A stretch of 64,000 nt of DNA, taken from assembly GCA_941918925.1 (NCBI GenBank), contig OW799234.1:96885978-96949977 (forward strand), written 5' to 3'. Shown one piece after another: positions 10,931-23,652 of the stretch. A program made the translations under genes and the position numbers. The stretch's first letter is position 1, and every line of letters starts with the position of its first letter. This DNA comes from Phyto melanocephala. Its lineage: Eukaryota; Arthropoda; Insecta; Diptera; Rhinophoridae. The notes under the pieces were generated by a model. That model searched no databases. It was given only the letters and a program-made list of their open reading frames with translations, and had not been told where the DNA came from.

Positions 10931-12363
10931 TCCATTTTTCATATTATAATTTTTGATTGTCACTTGAAAAGTTACCAAACCATTTATCGTAACGTCTTAT
11001 GTGTACAATGACATTCGATCTTTCAAGAGTTGGCATTCCAAATGTTTTTTTGTTATTCATGCTTCAGATAGAAAAAGAAGCATGTTGTTGTGTATCCAAG
11101 CGTATTACAATAAGAATTAAAATAAGACATTAAAAATAAAACAAATTCTCAAAATTTTCATAGTTATCAGAATAGTTCTAAGACTTTGAAATACTCAGCA
11201 AAATAGTAGCAAATTTAATTGCCTTTAACTCCTTAAATATTGAACCAATTTTAACAGGATTGAGGTTGTGCACATTTGGAGGAAAATTCCTTTCAAGTGA
11301 CTTATTTTTATATTCAAATCGGTTGTTGGCTTATTATGTCTGTGGCAATAAGGAAAAACTGTTTATGTCTGTTTTTATAGTTTCGCAGGAAAGCACTTTT
11401 AAATTTTTTATTTAATTTTTAGAAATTTATTCCCTTTAAAATGAATACTATTATATGAATTCTGTGCTGTATAAATTAAACACCATTTAGATTTTCATAT
11501 ATTTCGCTAAATTATAAGTTCGAAAAAGTTATTATTCCAAATGATACTGTTTTTCGAAGAGATATAGGCAATAAGTTTTTTACGCATACCTTCATACAAA
11601 GTTATCCAAAATAGTTGAACACTTATCTGAGAGTAATTTTGAATTCCACAATTGCAATGATCTAATTATCACAATTTTAGCTTATGTCGAATTAAGCAGT
11701 TTTTTTTAATTTCTGACACAGACATAAACATAACGAAATATATAATAAATTCTTTACGGGTAGAAAACTTCTTCAAAATTAATTTAAGACATTTAGATGT
11801 ACATCCATCAACGCTCATGACGTTTTTATGTCCAATACTTCACCATACTTCTCATTCGTATGCCAATTTAATTTTTATTTTTAAATTTATGAAAAACAAT
11901 ACTTTTTGATATTTAATTTTTCAATTTCCTTGGCTTTTGTCAATTAAATTACAATCAAGTCAAGTGATAACGATCGAACATGATTTTTACTTGTTTGTTT
12001 GTTAAGCATATTTCGTTTTATAGTTTTTGCTGTTTTATTCTTTTGTATCTTATTAAAAAAAACTGTTTTATTTGCTGGTGTTTTAATAATTTATTATTTT
12101 CACAACTTTAAATATTAAAAAGCAATTAATAAACGACTCAAAGTTCAGCTTGTTAAACATTTCCACGGACTAATGAACGAACGACCAAACAAACGAATGA
12201 ACATTTGAATGAATAAACCAATGAACGATTGAATGTCATGCAGAAAGTTGCAGAAGATAAAAGACAAACAAAATATTTAATTGAAATTAATTTTATTTTC
12301 TAACGCTTTAAGAAGAAGAACAAGTTTTAAGCAAATGTACAATGGGATGTTAAAGATTATTAA
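10931..12363. other. AT-rich stretch without a recognisable gene
   Basis: No frame with a domain. A cluster of AACGAACGA-like motifs occurs near 12170-12230. I see nothing else I can support. Confidence 0.55.
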
Positions 12364-13776
12364 AGACAATTTAAAAAAAAAAATTTTTATGAAAAATTGC
12401 CATATATAAGACATTTATTTAACACCATAATAATGACCAGTACTTTTCCGAACAGATGGAAATGTGCAAGGGTAGTTCCTATACCGAAAACAAATTCAGA
12501 ATTTAGGCCAATAGCTATCTTGTGTTATTTGTCTAAGGTGCTAGAAAAGATTCTACAAATTCAAATTTCGGGACATATAAAAGGGAAAAAATTATTGTCT
12601 GAAAATCAATCAGGTTTTCGCTCTAACCATAGCTGTGTATCTGCCTTATTGGATGTCTCTGAAAATATACGACGTGAACTGGATGAAGGAAAATTAAATT
12701 TCTTAATTCTTCTTGACCACTCAAAAGCCTTCGACACTGTTGACCATGGAACACTTTGCAACAAGCTTCGGCATTTCTTTAATTTCTCTAACAATTCAAC
12801 ACGTCTTTTGTCTTCATATCTTTCGAATCGTTTGCAATTTGTATCTTCTAATAATTTTCAATCATCTTTAAAACCTTTAACAAGAGGTGTGCCAAAAGGG
12901 TCCATTCTGGGACCACTACTTTTCTCAATTTATGCCAATGATTTGCCAAAACAGCTTTTGCATTGCAAAGTTCACATGTATGCAGATGATGTACAGTTAT
13001 ATTTGAGCAGTCCAGTACGATCTATTGATGAAAGTGTTGTTAGGGTTAATGATGATTTGTATAGAATTTTTCGTTGGGCAACAGCGAATGGACTTTGTTT
13101 AAACCCCCATAAATCAAAGTGCCTAATAATTCGAAAGAAAACGATCGATCCTGTTATCGATGTTAACATTCTAATAAATGGAGAAAGGATCAACATCGTT
13201 AATGTTGCAAAAAACCTTGGAATAGTGTTTAATAATACACTTACTTGGACAAACCATGCTAATACACTCGTAGGCCAAATTTACATTAAGCTAAGGTGCC
13301 TTTGGCCGACACAATATTTTACTCCCATAGGGATAAGGAAGCTTCTTGCAAAATCCTATCTTCTTCCAGGTTTAATTTACGGCTGTGAGCTTTTTGCAAG
13401 CTGCGACTCAATTAGTAAAAGGAAATTAAACGTTTTATATAATAACATAATTAGATATGTGTATGGCTTGAGAAGATATGACCATGCTTCTAATTTTTCC
13501 GCTCAACTTTACGGTGTTTCCTTTGACAATCTTCTTAACATACGCGTTCTATTATTTTTGCATAAGATTATTTATTCAGAAGCTCCTCAATATCTTATAG
13601 ACAAGATAAGGCTTGCCAGATCGCTTAGAGGGAAAAGGATTATAATTCCTTTACACCGTCTTCTTGTATCTGAATGGCACTTCTTTATACACGCGGCGCG
13701 TCTTTGGAATATTCTTCCCCAAACTCAACAACTCAATAGCAACGCAAATAGATCCGGCAGCCGCCCGAAGGCATAG
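12364..13776 (+). pseudogene. LINE reverse transcriptase, partial
   Basis: The frame is open for about 470 codons; the first in-frame alternative start is TTG at 12397. Visible domain order: fingers motif ARVVPIPK and FRPIAILCYLSKVLEKI, then NQSGFRSNHS, the palm motif LLDHSKAFDTVDH, RGVPKGSILGPLLFSIYAND, and the catalytic HMYADDVQLYL (YADD). After it come the thumb and a C-terminal domain ending in HRLLVSEWHFFIHAARLWN and LPQ. It would copy its own RNA into DNA at a nicked chromosomal site. No RNase H follows. The terminal residues after 13740 diverge (NRSGSRPKA), which suggests a late frameshift. The lack of the endonuclease makes it a dead copy, though the frame is otherwise intact, so the insertion may be fairly young. 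It resembles CR1/Jockey-group elements; the clade is not certain. Confidence 0.85.
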
Positions 13777-14030
13777 CTCACTTGAGTCCTCCGAGGGTCC
13801 CGTTGTGATAAGCAACGCAAATAGCTTTAAACATTTTTTATTTGATTTTTTTTTGCACAACAGTAAATTGTTATTAATTGTAATGTATTTGTTATAGTAT
13901 AATTTTTTTTATAGTTAATATAGCTAAGTGTATGTAATTGTATTAATGTGTAATCCCTAAATTTAATTTATAAAAACTACTTTCCTATACTTTAAATATA
14001 AGATTAAATCTTGTTGTATAGGAATTGACA

Positions 14031-14054
14031 AATAAAATAAATAAATAAATAAAT
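14031..14054 (+). repeat. TAAA tail of the LINE
   Basis: About five tandem TAAA units close the retrotransposon. Simple-repeat tails of this sort mark the 3' end where target-primed reverse transcription began. Confidence 0.75.
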
Positions 14055-16754
14055 TTCGTTATTTTTCACTTTTAGGGAAATTTTTGGCGTAGAATCCGTC
14101 TTACCTTATGGTATAGGGAGTCATGTCTGATTGTTATTGTTGTAATCTTTATTTCATTGATTATGAGGAAACGGCGAGATAACTTTTTTTAAAAATTTTT
14201 TTGTAGGTAAATGAAGATGTTACCTTTCGTTTGATATACATTTCATATTGGTTGATATCTTCCTAATATTTAAATTTCTCAAATGAAAATTGTTTAAACA
14301 CATACACTCAAACATATGTGTGGTGTTTGGTTGAGTGTTTGAGTTTGTAGCGTGAACACAAACTATGCTGCTGTTTCAGTGTGGACACAAACCTTCGGCT
14401 GTTGTTTTGATTGATGAAATATTGAAATTTCGTATATTGACTTATGTATTTAAGTAAAACAAAATTTTAAATGTCAATTTGAATTTAACATGGATAAATA
14501 ATTATAAAAAATATATGAAAAAATTAGTTCATACATTTTTATGTTAAATGAAAGTGCTGCCAAGTAAGCAAAATAACAATGCTGCTTGATGCTGTTTGAC
14601 AGCAGTAACTATCAAATAAATAAATTCATTTGCTTATATTATTTATCATTTATTGTAATATATGTTTTCTGTCTTATCGGATGGTGTATTCTACGTTAAA
14701 CTTAATGGCCGTGTCTATGACACAGCCTGCAGGGACAGTCCGTGGCCGAAGGCCTCGGACAACTGTCTACTGTTTTTTAGTAAGTTTTTTGTTATAGAAA
14801 ATTTTTCGCAAAATTTTATTTAATAAAGTGGGTTTCTTTGTACAAGTGGAAAAAAATATAATTTTTTATTAAAAGTTAATTTTGATATTTTAAAAAATGT
14901 AAACTAAAACTATTTTAAAGAAAATGCAAATATTTCTGTTTAGTGTGAAAATCACACCTATCCATTCGCAAGAAGCCATTATTTGATAAAATTTTACAAA
15001 TACAGACTTCATTAGAGCGCAATATTACGCCATTATTAAATAATTTCATTTACATTATTACACATTTTTACGTAAAAATTTCTCTTTCACTACAACAACA
15101 AAACATTTTCGATTTGTTCTTATGATTATTCTTTGTAAAAAGTTTTTTACTTTTGCATATCAGTTTATGCATTCAAGACCCATTATGCAAGTGCACATGT
15201 AATAGTTAGTCACTACCATTTACAACTACACTAAAACCTAAAAAAAAAAAAACAAAAAAAAAAATTCATTTAAATTTAACTTTGAATTTTAGATTTTTGT
15301 TGTTCTTGCTGCTGTTGGTTTTAATAGATTTATTTTTATACAATTCATTTGTATTAAAACATGTTGCTGACAAAGTTTTTGATTTTGTTATTATTGTTGT
15401 TACTGCTGGTGGAAGAGTGATTGTTTTGGTGTACAAACAGGGCTGTATAAATGGATTATTATTCATATGAACAGCCAGTCAAAGTAAAAATTTCAACAAT
15501 GTTGATTTTATGCAAATTGTATTATTTTGCATTGTTTGTAATAATAAAAAAAATATCTTTCGTTTTGGGCCAAAGTGATGTTATTTTTACTTTATCCCAA
15601 CTACTAACAGAAGCAGCAAAGATATTCTTTATCAATAATAACAGGAATAAAAGCGACAACAGCAACAGAATGTACATTTTTTTGTTTTTATTTTTATTTA
15701 GACACAATACTAATGATATTTTTTAGATTGCCAGCAAACAAATAGAAAAAAACACGACACAAAATTTCAAACAACTGCCACTGTATGTGATGACTGGCTG
15801 CTGTTTAGGTTGGTTGTGTGCCGCAAGACGGACAGAGAGCCAGACGACGGAAAAAATTTTTAAAGTAACAGCAGCAACAGCAATAGTGACAACAAAGTTT
15901 TTAGTGTTTGTTGACAATAAGCTATTGTTGTTAATGACGTTAGCATTTCTTAGTCTGATGTCGGTTCCTTCGTGCATACCTGCCTGTAGTTTTTCGGTCT
16001 ATAGGACACTTTAGTTTTGTCCATGTTCCTCTGTCTTTTTTGCATGTTGATGGTGGCCGGAATAGAGTCATTATAATTTTCGAATATTTTCAAACACAAC
16101 TATTAACAGCCATACTCCAGTGTTAGTTCAACTAAAAAAATGTTTTACAACTAATAACAATTTATAGGGATATTTCTTTTTTTCTATGTTTCTATGTCGG
16201 TTTTTTTCTTCTTCTTTTTTGGTTGGCGTTCGTTCGTCGATTTTAAAATGTTACATAAACATTTTAAGTTTTATTGTCGGTTGTTACACAGCATGACAGC
16301 TTTTAGTTTGATGTTGTTAGTTTTGACAGTAGATAACATGCAAAGGCAACAACAACACATACAAGGACGTCAACTATAATTTTAAAAATGTAAAATAAAT
16401 AAAACTAAATATGCATGTAACAACCAACTTATTTTGAACAATATAAATTATTTTTTGATTTTTTCGCCATTTTGTGATGTTGTTTTTCAAAATCAAACTC
16501 ATTTATTTAATGGCTCTAAAGAGGTTTTGTCCTTCTTTTTCACCCCTTTTTGCCCTTTTGCTTGGCTAGTAAATTGCATTGCACCGTTTTAGCCAGTGAC
16601 ATTGTAATTAATAATCGTGGTTTAGTTAAACTGCAGTTATTTATTATAGAGGGTCAGAATATCTTTAAACAAACATTTATTGAATTTTTTCTTTTGTTGT
16701 TGTCACAAATTTAAGCTTCAAAATAATAATAATAGAATCAATTTAAAAGCAAAT
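14055..16754. other. AT-rich stretch without a recognisable gene
   Basis: It has A-runs (15240-15265), CAACAG/GTTGTT-rich patches and several 60-90 codon frames with low-complexity composition (15282-15470, 15451-15726, 15787-16014, 16194-16379). No splice or domain evidence supports a gene. A locally GC-richer patch at 14700-14765 contains a small imperfect hairpin. Confidence 0.55.
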
Positions 16755-17430
16755 AAAAGTGCTACACTTGGCCTTGCCGAACCTTGTATACCCTTAAGCA
16801 ATATAAGGTATAAGATCAGGCGAAAAGTAAACATAATGTAAATGATTGTTGTTTGATCAAAAGAAAACATTATACGTCATTTAATGAAAACTTCATTTTG
16901 GATTTGTTATTTTGCCGGGAGTACCGTCAAACCCATTCATTAAATACCCATTTATAAGGGGTTGAAAGAATTATTTAATTCGCAATTTTGCCACCATTTT
17001 TAATTTAAAATGAATGTGTTATTTGCCATTTTCTTTTGGACGTCATCCTATATTTGAAATTTTTTCAACACCATTTTATTGAATATAACTGTTGAAAAGG
17101 TAAAAAAAGTAAAAACTCCACCATTATGTTTTGGAGGCCATGTTGAATTAGTACTTTTTCTATATATATATATTATATTTAATGGATTAATCCATTTATT
17201 CGTTACCAAAATTGAGAGTATCAATTGCCCCCTTAATTAAAAACATAAAAAATATCAAAATGAACAGCTGGTAACTTGAGAACACTGTTTGATTTGCAAA
17301 AATCCTCTACATCTGGTTCCTTCATCATTTACTTATCGGCAAAGTTATAGGCAAAAATTATTTAAAAAAATATATGTTTTTTTTAATATATCAAGTGATT
17401 AAAGCTGTAAATTCTTTTTTTGACATGATA
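16755..17430 (+). repeat. Family B element, long type, eroded
   Basis: It begins with a degenerate copy of the family start (TGCTACACTTGGCCTTGCCG, then TATACCCTTAAGC) and carries the long-type phrases CGCCATTTTATTG-like blocks, GGTGTTTTCTATA and AAGTTATAGGCAAAAATT. The 3' hairpin is missing, so the right limit is approximate. Confidence 0.5.
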
Positions 17431-17823
17431 AATTCACCCAAATACAAGCCAAGCAAAAATGCAAATTCTTAGGTGTTTTCTATAAAACTTAAAAGTCTTT
17501 TCAACTTCTGGATGAAAGAGATCATCGATATCAAGTAAAAGAGATTGGCTGGCAGAACACAGTAAACTGTAGGTGATAATGGTAATGGGTGGTAATTATA
17601 ATAAATGATTATCAAATGCAAGGGCTTAAATAGTAGATCACTGTAAACTATGTTAAAATCAAAGAAGGCAGCAGAGTCTGAGGAGACAATTTAAGTCGTA
17701 CTTACTCGGTAAAAATCTCATATAATTCGAAAAAGAGAACAATATGTTTTTCTTACAATTAGTTTGTCTCTAGTTTCGGTAAAGAGTAGTGGAAATCAAC
17801 CTTCGTTATAAACAGATCATACA

Positions 17824-18000
17824 AATGTTGCAGATCTTGCAAGTCTAGTATATATTCTAAAGTTTGCAATACCACAAAAACAATATACACTAAAATTACG
17901 TCCTACAAGCACTCATTTCCAATACTACAAACAGTTGGAAATTTTCAAAAGCAACGTTTGCAATATAATATACATTAGACTTGCAAGATCTGCAACATCT
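17824..18000. repeat. Fold-back (palindromic) repeat
   Basis: ATGTTGCAGATCTTGCAAGT at 17825 is matched on the opposite strand at 17980-17999. The first 23 positions pair perfectly and a weaker match extends the arms to about 45 bp around an ~85-bp loop. A direct partial repeat (GATCTGCAACATCTGCAGAT) follows. It may be a small inverted-repeat transposon relic. Confidence 0.65.
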
Positions 18001-18022
18001 GCAGATCTGCAACATTTGCAGA

Positions 18023-20312
18023 ACGAAGGGTGATTTTCGCTAGTGTGTCGTCAAAACGTCAAAGAAAAACAAACACTCGTTATCATTGTTGGAAAACACT
18101 TTCATTGAATTTGGAAAAACAAGTATTAACAGTGAAAGCTTCTTCGGGTTGTACAGAAAATATATTGTTTTTGCTGGTTACTACATATTAAATCATTTTT
18201 GTATTCTAAATTAAGCCTCAATAAATTTCTGGTTCGTTAAATAGACATTACTTAATCACTTTTAAAAACTGGTTTTATTCGCAAGAAGCATTTGGTCCCT
18301 TCGATTGGGAGTTATTGGGACTCTACTGTATTAGGAAAAAACTGAGGTACGTCGTTGCATTTTTGTATTGATAATTCAGATTGAAACAGATTTTGTATTT
18401 TTACTTTTTTTTTTTTTGCTAGATTTGTCTTTAAAACTACGACTAGCTTATCACTTTTTTCAAAATGAATTAGAAGCTTTATACTATGTTCACATACGCG
18501 CCTTAATGGTAAATATATAATATTCTGACAATCAAAGGCCTTTATTGAGCTCAAGTTTCCATACTAAAAATTACTTTTAAATTCAGCAATATATACTTTA
18601 TTGTTTCACTTATTGTCCAAAACTCGAAATACAACTCTTGAGAAGTATATTTGGACAAAATTTGTTAGGAAGGTACTGGTCCTTCTTTTAATTGAGAAAT
18701 AATATTTCATTCCTAACAGCAAATGGGTAAATAGCAAATAAAATGATAAATAAAAAGGTTGGTACGAAAGAAAAAAATACGCAATCGATCACATTAGAAG
18801 AATGAATGTAAAATAAATTGCCAAATAGCAATCATTTGCACAGGCAATGTTATCAGAATTTATTTTAAAACTAATACTATTTATAATATAGTTGAAGCTA
18901 GCAATGCGTACCGGGTACAACTAGTAAATTAATATTATTGTTGTTTTAACTCACTGTTGACATTTGCCTTTACTCTATTACTACTTTGAAAATTCAACAA
19001 GTTTTCCCACATCTAGTAAAAGTTTTTTTTAATCAACTGGAAACAATAAGATCATTAAACGAAATATTTGTACAGAGTTTTATGTTAATTTAAAAATTTA
19101 GGAAAAACTTTGAAGTATTTCTAGCGACAATAAAACCAATTAAAAGCAACATAAAGTTATTGTTTAAAATAAAATTAAATAACAAAAACAAAAGAAGATT
19201 GTTAAACACATGCATGTTTTTTGCAACAAAAAAACAAACCAACAACACAACAGTATCAGCCATGTTTTTTCTTCTATCTACAAGGTAAAGCCTTTGAAAC
19301 TTAAACTTTTGTTTTGTTAAATTAAAAAATATAAAACATTTAAAATAATAATTAAAACTATTCATCTTTTAAGGAGAAGAAGTAGTTAGGTAGAAGATAG
19401 AAGATAGGTTATCAAAAGCATTTAAGGTTATCGATTTTAATACACGTAATAGAACCGATTTTTCAAAGTTCCACAACATTTTGGGAATCTCTTAAATTTT
19501 GCAGTTACAAGTCTAATAAAATTAGGCAATAGTTTTTGTTATAAATTATCTTTCGTTTTACATAAAAACAAACATGCACACAACATGAAATCCTTGACAT
19601 ATGAAACAAACTATGTACTGTACGTTTTTCTTCTCTCCCTCTTTCGACTACAAATTTTCAAATTGTTTGGCTGGTGGTCGGCATTTTATAAAGAAGTTTT
19701 TGCTATTTAACTGTTTTGTTCGCAAATGTTTGGTTTTTGTGCAAATTATTTTAAGTAAAAAAAAAATTAAATAAAATCTTTTTAAAGCTATGTATCAACA
19801 TAAAAGGAGTGTGTGGTAAGTACTCTTTAATCTTGAATAAAATTAAAATATCAAACATGTAAATTTAAAAATCTTTTTAGAATTTTAAAAACAAACAACA
19901 GAAAAATATTCATACTTAAGCCAAAAAACGAGTAAAAGCTTCTTTAGAAATGTTGTGTACCTGCAATAATATTGGAAATTTTAGCTGAAATGGACTGCTT
20001 ACAACATGGTTCTATGTAATGCAGTCATGAACGATACCATTTTCAAGCAACAGTTTTAAGCTAAACGGCAATAGTTCGTATTTTAACGTTTGCCTTTAAT
20101 ATTTACAAGAACTTAATAATAGTGCTCCATCGAGAAGTTGTAAAGAGTGGCTTTGAGACTACTGCGATGTAGTAAAATCCTAAGTTATATGCTTCAGAGC
20201 TAGAACATTTTAGTTTTTAATCGAACATGTTTTCTTCATACATTTGGGCAACTATTGGACTTATTTACAGGGTTACTGCATTAGAAAATCGAGCAGTAAG
20301 AGAGTTAAATAG
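18023..20312. other. AT-rich stretch without a recognisable gene
   Basis: No frame here shows a domain, and there are no clear repeat ends. Frames at 18312-18554 and 19090-19365 are low complexity. Confidence 0.55.
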
Positions 20313-20369
20313 CTTATGGTGTTTTCTTGTCTAACAAACAATATTGCCCTTTTATTGTAAAATACTTTT

Positions 20370-21350
20370 TATACCCTTCACCTTTGGGGCACACGGGTAT
20401 ATATAGCTTTGTCATTTCGTTTGTAATTTCGACAATTTTCATTTCCGACCCCATAAAGTATATATTTTCTGAAAGCTTATAAATAGAGGATTCGATTAAG
20501 CCCTGACCGTCTTTCCGTGTGTTGGTTAAAATCAACTTTTAGAAGCAACTACATGTTCCTCAGGTCTGAGTATGGTATCAATCTTTTGAAAATATCCGGG
20601 AATAAAGCGCTATTGAAATTCAGCACAATCGCCTAATAACTTTCTGAGATATGAGCAAATAAACACGACTGCCTGTTTTTTTTCCCATATTTTTACCACC
20701 AAAATTAAAATTTTTCAGCCATAGAATAATTTTAGGTACCTTTGCTACTATTTGTAGATATAATATGCCTCTAGAGATATTCGTAAAAAATTTTGGATAA
20801 ACCAGGCTCTAATCAGTAAAGTTATAGGCAAAAATTTTTTTTAAAAATGTGTATTCCAAAAATTTACTAGCGAAAATCAATTTTTTTAGCTTCTCGACAA
20901 CCGAGAGAGTCAATATTGATATCGTCCGAAAGGACGTGACTAGCGCAATATATGCACTATAAAAATTAAAAAAAAAAAAAATTAAATGAAAATTCATGTT
21001 GGCCGCCACTACAAAATGGCGTACAATAAATTTAAATGTAACTTCTTGACCCCTTCAATATTGGTATTAAGTCAAAGGGCTTGACGAGTAGATTAAGCAT
21101 ATTATTAAAAAATGTAAGATCTAAGATGGTTTCTAAAACAAAATTGCAGAACAAATTTTTTTAACTCCTTCAATATAGGTGTCAAATGAAAGGGTTTAAC
21201 CACGAAAAATTCCAAATCAAGGATGGCGTCGGAAATAATAGGGAAAAATGGCATATAACGTGAAATATAGGTTAAGCTACGATGTGGGATTTACATGATG
21301 GTGAAGGGTATTATCAGATTCGGCACGGCCGAATATAGCTTAATATTCAT
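20370..21350 (-). mobile_element. Family B element, long type, minus orientation
   Basis: Read on the minus strand it begins near 21350 with GCTATATTCGGCCGTGCCG, has CCCTTCACCATCATG, two or three tandem internal units containing 'GCCATTTTGTTTTAGAAACC'-like text, then the common segment with the ACCCCATAAAG text, and ends with a hairpin around CACCTTTGGGGCACACGGGT (20385-20400). About 980 bp. It carries no coding frame of note. Confidence 0.75.
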
Positions 21351-21364
21351 ATTGGCTCTCTCGG

Positions 21365-22036
21365 ATGTATAGAGACTGAAAAAAAGTCGATTTTCTTTTT
21401 GTAAAACCACTGATGCAGTTGTACTTTGGTGCTCATAACTCAGTTATTTCAAACCAATTTTTCATTTTCTCCCAGAAATAATTTTTGTGACCACGGTTTA
21501 TAATTTGGTATTTTCAAAGTGTCCAAAAATTCTCTATCAGCCTGCAAAATTTATATAATTCAAGAATGTTTGTTTTCAATTAATTTTTAACCCATAACTT
21601 TGCCGATTAGTGGCCGATTTATACAAAATTTTTCACAAATGTCTTTAGAGGTACTTTGTATCTACAAGTAGTCCCAAGTGTATGTATAAATTATCCTAGG
21701 GCTGTAATAAAATAAGGGAGAAAAACGAGGCAATCGTGTTTATTTGCTTATGTCTCAGAAAGTTATGACAATGTGATTGTGTTGATTTTCAATACGGATC
21801 TGCTCCCGAATATTTGTGATATTTTAATAATACATAAGGATTTTTTCAATGTCGCGGGGCTTCAAAAAACTAATTTCAACATACACACTGATAGACGGAC
21901 ATTGCTCAATCGACTCCCTAATCATAGGCTTTCAGAAAATATATATGTACTTCATGGTGTCAGAAGTGAATATTGTAGAAATTTCACACGGAATGTCAAA
22001 GTTACTGATACGTTTACACTCTCTGTGAAGGGTATA
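21365..22036 (+). mobile_element. Family B element, long type, 5'-truncated
   Basis: It carries the phrases CCATAACTTTGCCGATTAGT, CAATACGGATCTGCTCCCGA and ACACGGAATGTCAAAG and ends in the family hairpin (ACACTCTCTGTGAAGGGTATA region, 22016-22036). It lies head to head with the minus-strand copy at 20370-21350, separated by about 15 bp. Confidence 0.7.
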
Positions 22037-22557
22037 AAAAAACAAATTTTACATAGAAAATAGATACTTTTATAAAATTAAATAGGAAATGTTTAAAAAA
22101 TGCTTTCCCTTAGAAAGAAACATTTTTTAATAATTAAAACATATTTCAACACTGTAGTACCCAACTCTCTTACAAACAAACTTTAAAATTTTACATTAAT
22201 ACATTTTTGCTCATATTTTGAATTGTGCATCATAAATGCCATAATGTTCGCAAAACAAAACAACAACACCAACAACAAAATAATAAAAACATGTAAAATG
22301 CAACATGCAACAAACATAAAAGTATGTGTTAAAAGCAAAATCATTTTTAAATCATAATAAAAATTTACCGTCTGTAAAGATGAAAAAAGCTTTAAAAAGC
22401 ACACTCACACACACATGCACTTTACAACATACATACATATAAAAATGTGAACGAATATGTTTTTAGAATACATTGTTTACATGCACGCACATAAATACTT
22501 CCATGCAAGAATATTTATGCAAATTAACACATGCACATTTATATAAAGTATAGTTTA

Positions 22558-22602
22558 TACATACATACATACATACATACATACATACATTACATACATA
22601 CA

Positions 22603-22633
<31 letters not shown>

Positions 22634-22765
22634 CATACATACATACATACATACATACATACATACATACATACATACATACATACATACATACATACAT
22701 ACATACATACATACATACATACATACATACATACATACATACATACACACATACATACATACATA
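22558..22765. repeat. (ACAT)n tetranucleotide microsatellite
   Basis: About 200 bp of nearly pure ACAT units with two one-base interruptions near 22590 and 22604 and a CACA interruption near 22745. All the long frames here (YVCM or YIHT repeats) are artefacts of the repeat. Confidence 0.97.
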
Positions 22766-22942
22766 AGTATGTAAACAATGTATGGAAAATAAAAAACATC
22801 TAAAAACATTAAAGTTTTTAATTCAAGAATATTATTATTTTTACACTTATGTAGTTGTTCATCCTTCTTTGTTTTTTTTAGGTTTTTTTTTACACACTGT
22901 AAACAAATTGAAATTTTAATTTCTATTGTAAATAAAATAAAA

Positions 22943-23649
22943 AACAAGTAAGAGCGCTATATTCGGCCGTGCCGAATCTTATATACCCTTCACAACTTCA
23001 CCATTCATCCCATATGAAATACGTACATACATATTAAAAACATGTATGTATGTTAAAAAAAAAAATAAAAAAAATTTTAAAAAATTAAAAAAAAATTTAA
23101 AAAAAAATTTTGAGAAAAATAATTAAAATATATATAATAAATATAAAACAAACAAAAAAAAAAAATAAAAATATAAATAATATAATAAATAAAAAAAAAA
23201 AATATAAAAAATATAAAAAAATTAAAACAATTTTTTTGGCTCAGCTGGGATTCGATGCCACGTTTTCTCTAACCAGTATACACGTTTGTATGTATGCATG
23301 TTGTTGTAATGTTGTTTTTGTGAAAAAAAAAATCGAGGTGGTCGTGGGTTTTTACTCATATCTCAGTTGTTTATGTACCGATGTTTCTGATTTTCAATAC
23401 CGATCTACTCCCGAATATTTCTGATATTTTAATACCTCACCCGGGTCCAAGCGATATCTGGGGGCTTCAGAAAGTTGATTTCAATATACACACGGACAGA
23501 CGGACAGACTGACAGAGCTTAATCGACTCCCCTATTCATAAGCTTTCATAAAATATATACTTTATGGGGTCGGAAATGAAAATTGTAGAAATTTCACACG
23601 GAATGACAAACCTATATATACCCTTTTGGACTGTGTGAAGGGTATAATA
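22943..23649 (+). mobile_element. Family B noncoding repeat, short type, copy 2
   Basis: A complete copy from AACAAGTAAGAGCGCTATAT with the TTCGGCCGTGCCGAA hairpin and TATATACCCTTCAC, to the closing CTGTGTGAAGGGTATA. The A/T-only core is at 23053-23236, and the conserved GGCTCAGCTGGGATTCGATG block begins at 23239. It is directly followed, 4 bp later, by the start of a family A relative. Confidence 0.9.
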
Positions 23650-23652
23650 AAA

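Larger units (their letters stand above)
12364..14054 (+). mobile_element. Non-LTR retrotransposon (LINE), 5'-truncated
   Basis: It consists of a reverse-transcriptase frame, a ~280-bp 3' untranslated region, and a tail of repeated TAAA units (14031-14054). No endonuclease or first ORF precedes it; the sequence upstream is unrelated AT-rich DNA. The 5' break lies inside the reverse transcriptase, as usual for incompletely reverse-transcribed LINE insertions. I could not identify a target-site duplication. Confidence 0.85.

Noticed and set aside
14700..14765. GC-richer patch with GACAGTCCG...CGGACAACTGTC
   Set aside because: It forms only a short imperfect hairpin. I found no partner copy, flanking duplication or reading frame.
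15282..16014. Cluster of overlapping 60-90 codon frames
   Set aside because: Composition is low complexity (Phe/Leu/Ile or Asn/Lys-rich) and frames occur on both strands over the same DNA. There is no sign of coding bias.
22463..22947. Several long frames of YVCM or YIHT repeats
   Set aside because: They are translations of the (ACAT)n microsatellite in different frames and both strands.
23237..23259. Perfect Pol III A box (TGGCTCAGCTG) next to a B-box-like GATTCGATGCC on the plus strand of family B
   Set aside because: The two boxes are directly adjacent, while Pol III promoters need some 30-60 bp between them. The tRNA-like reading is on the other strand.
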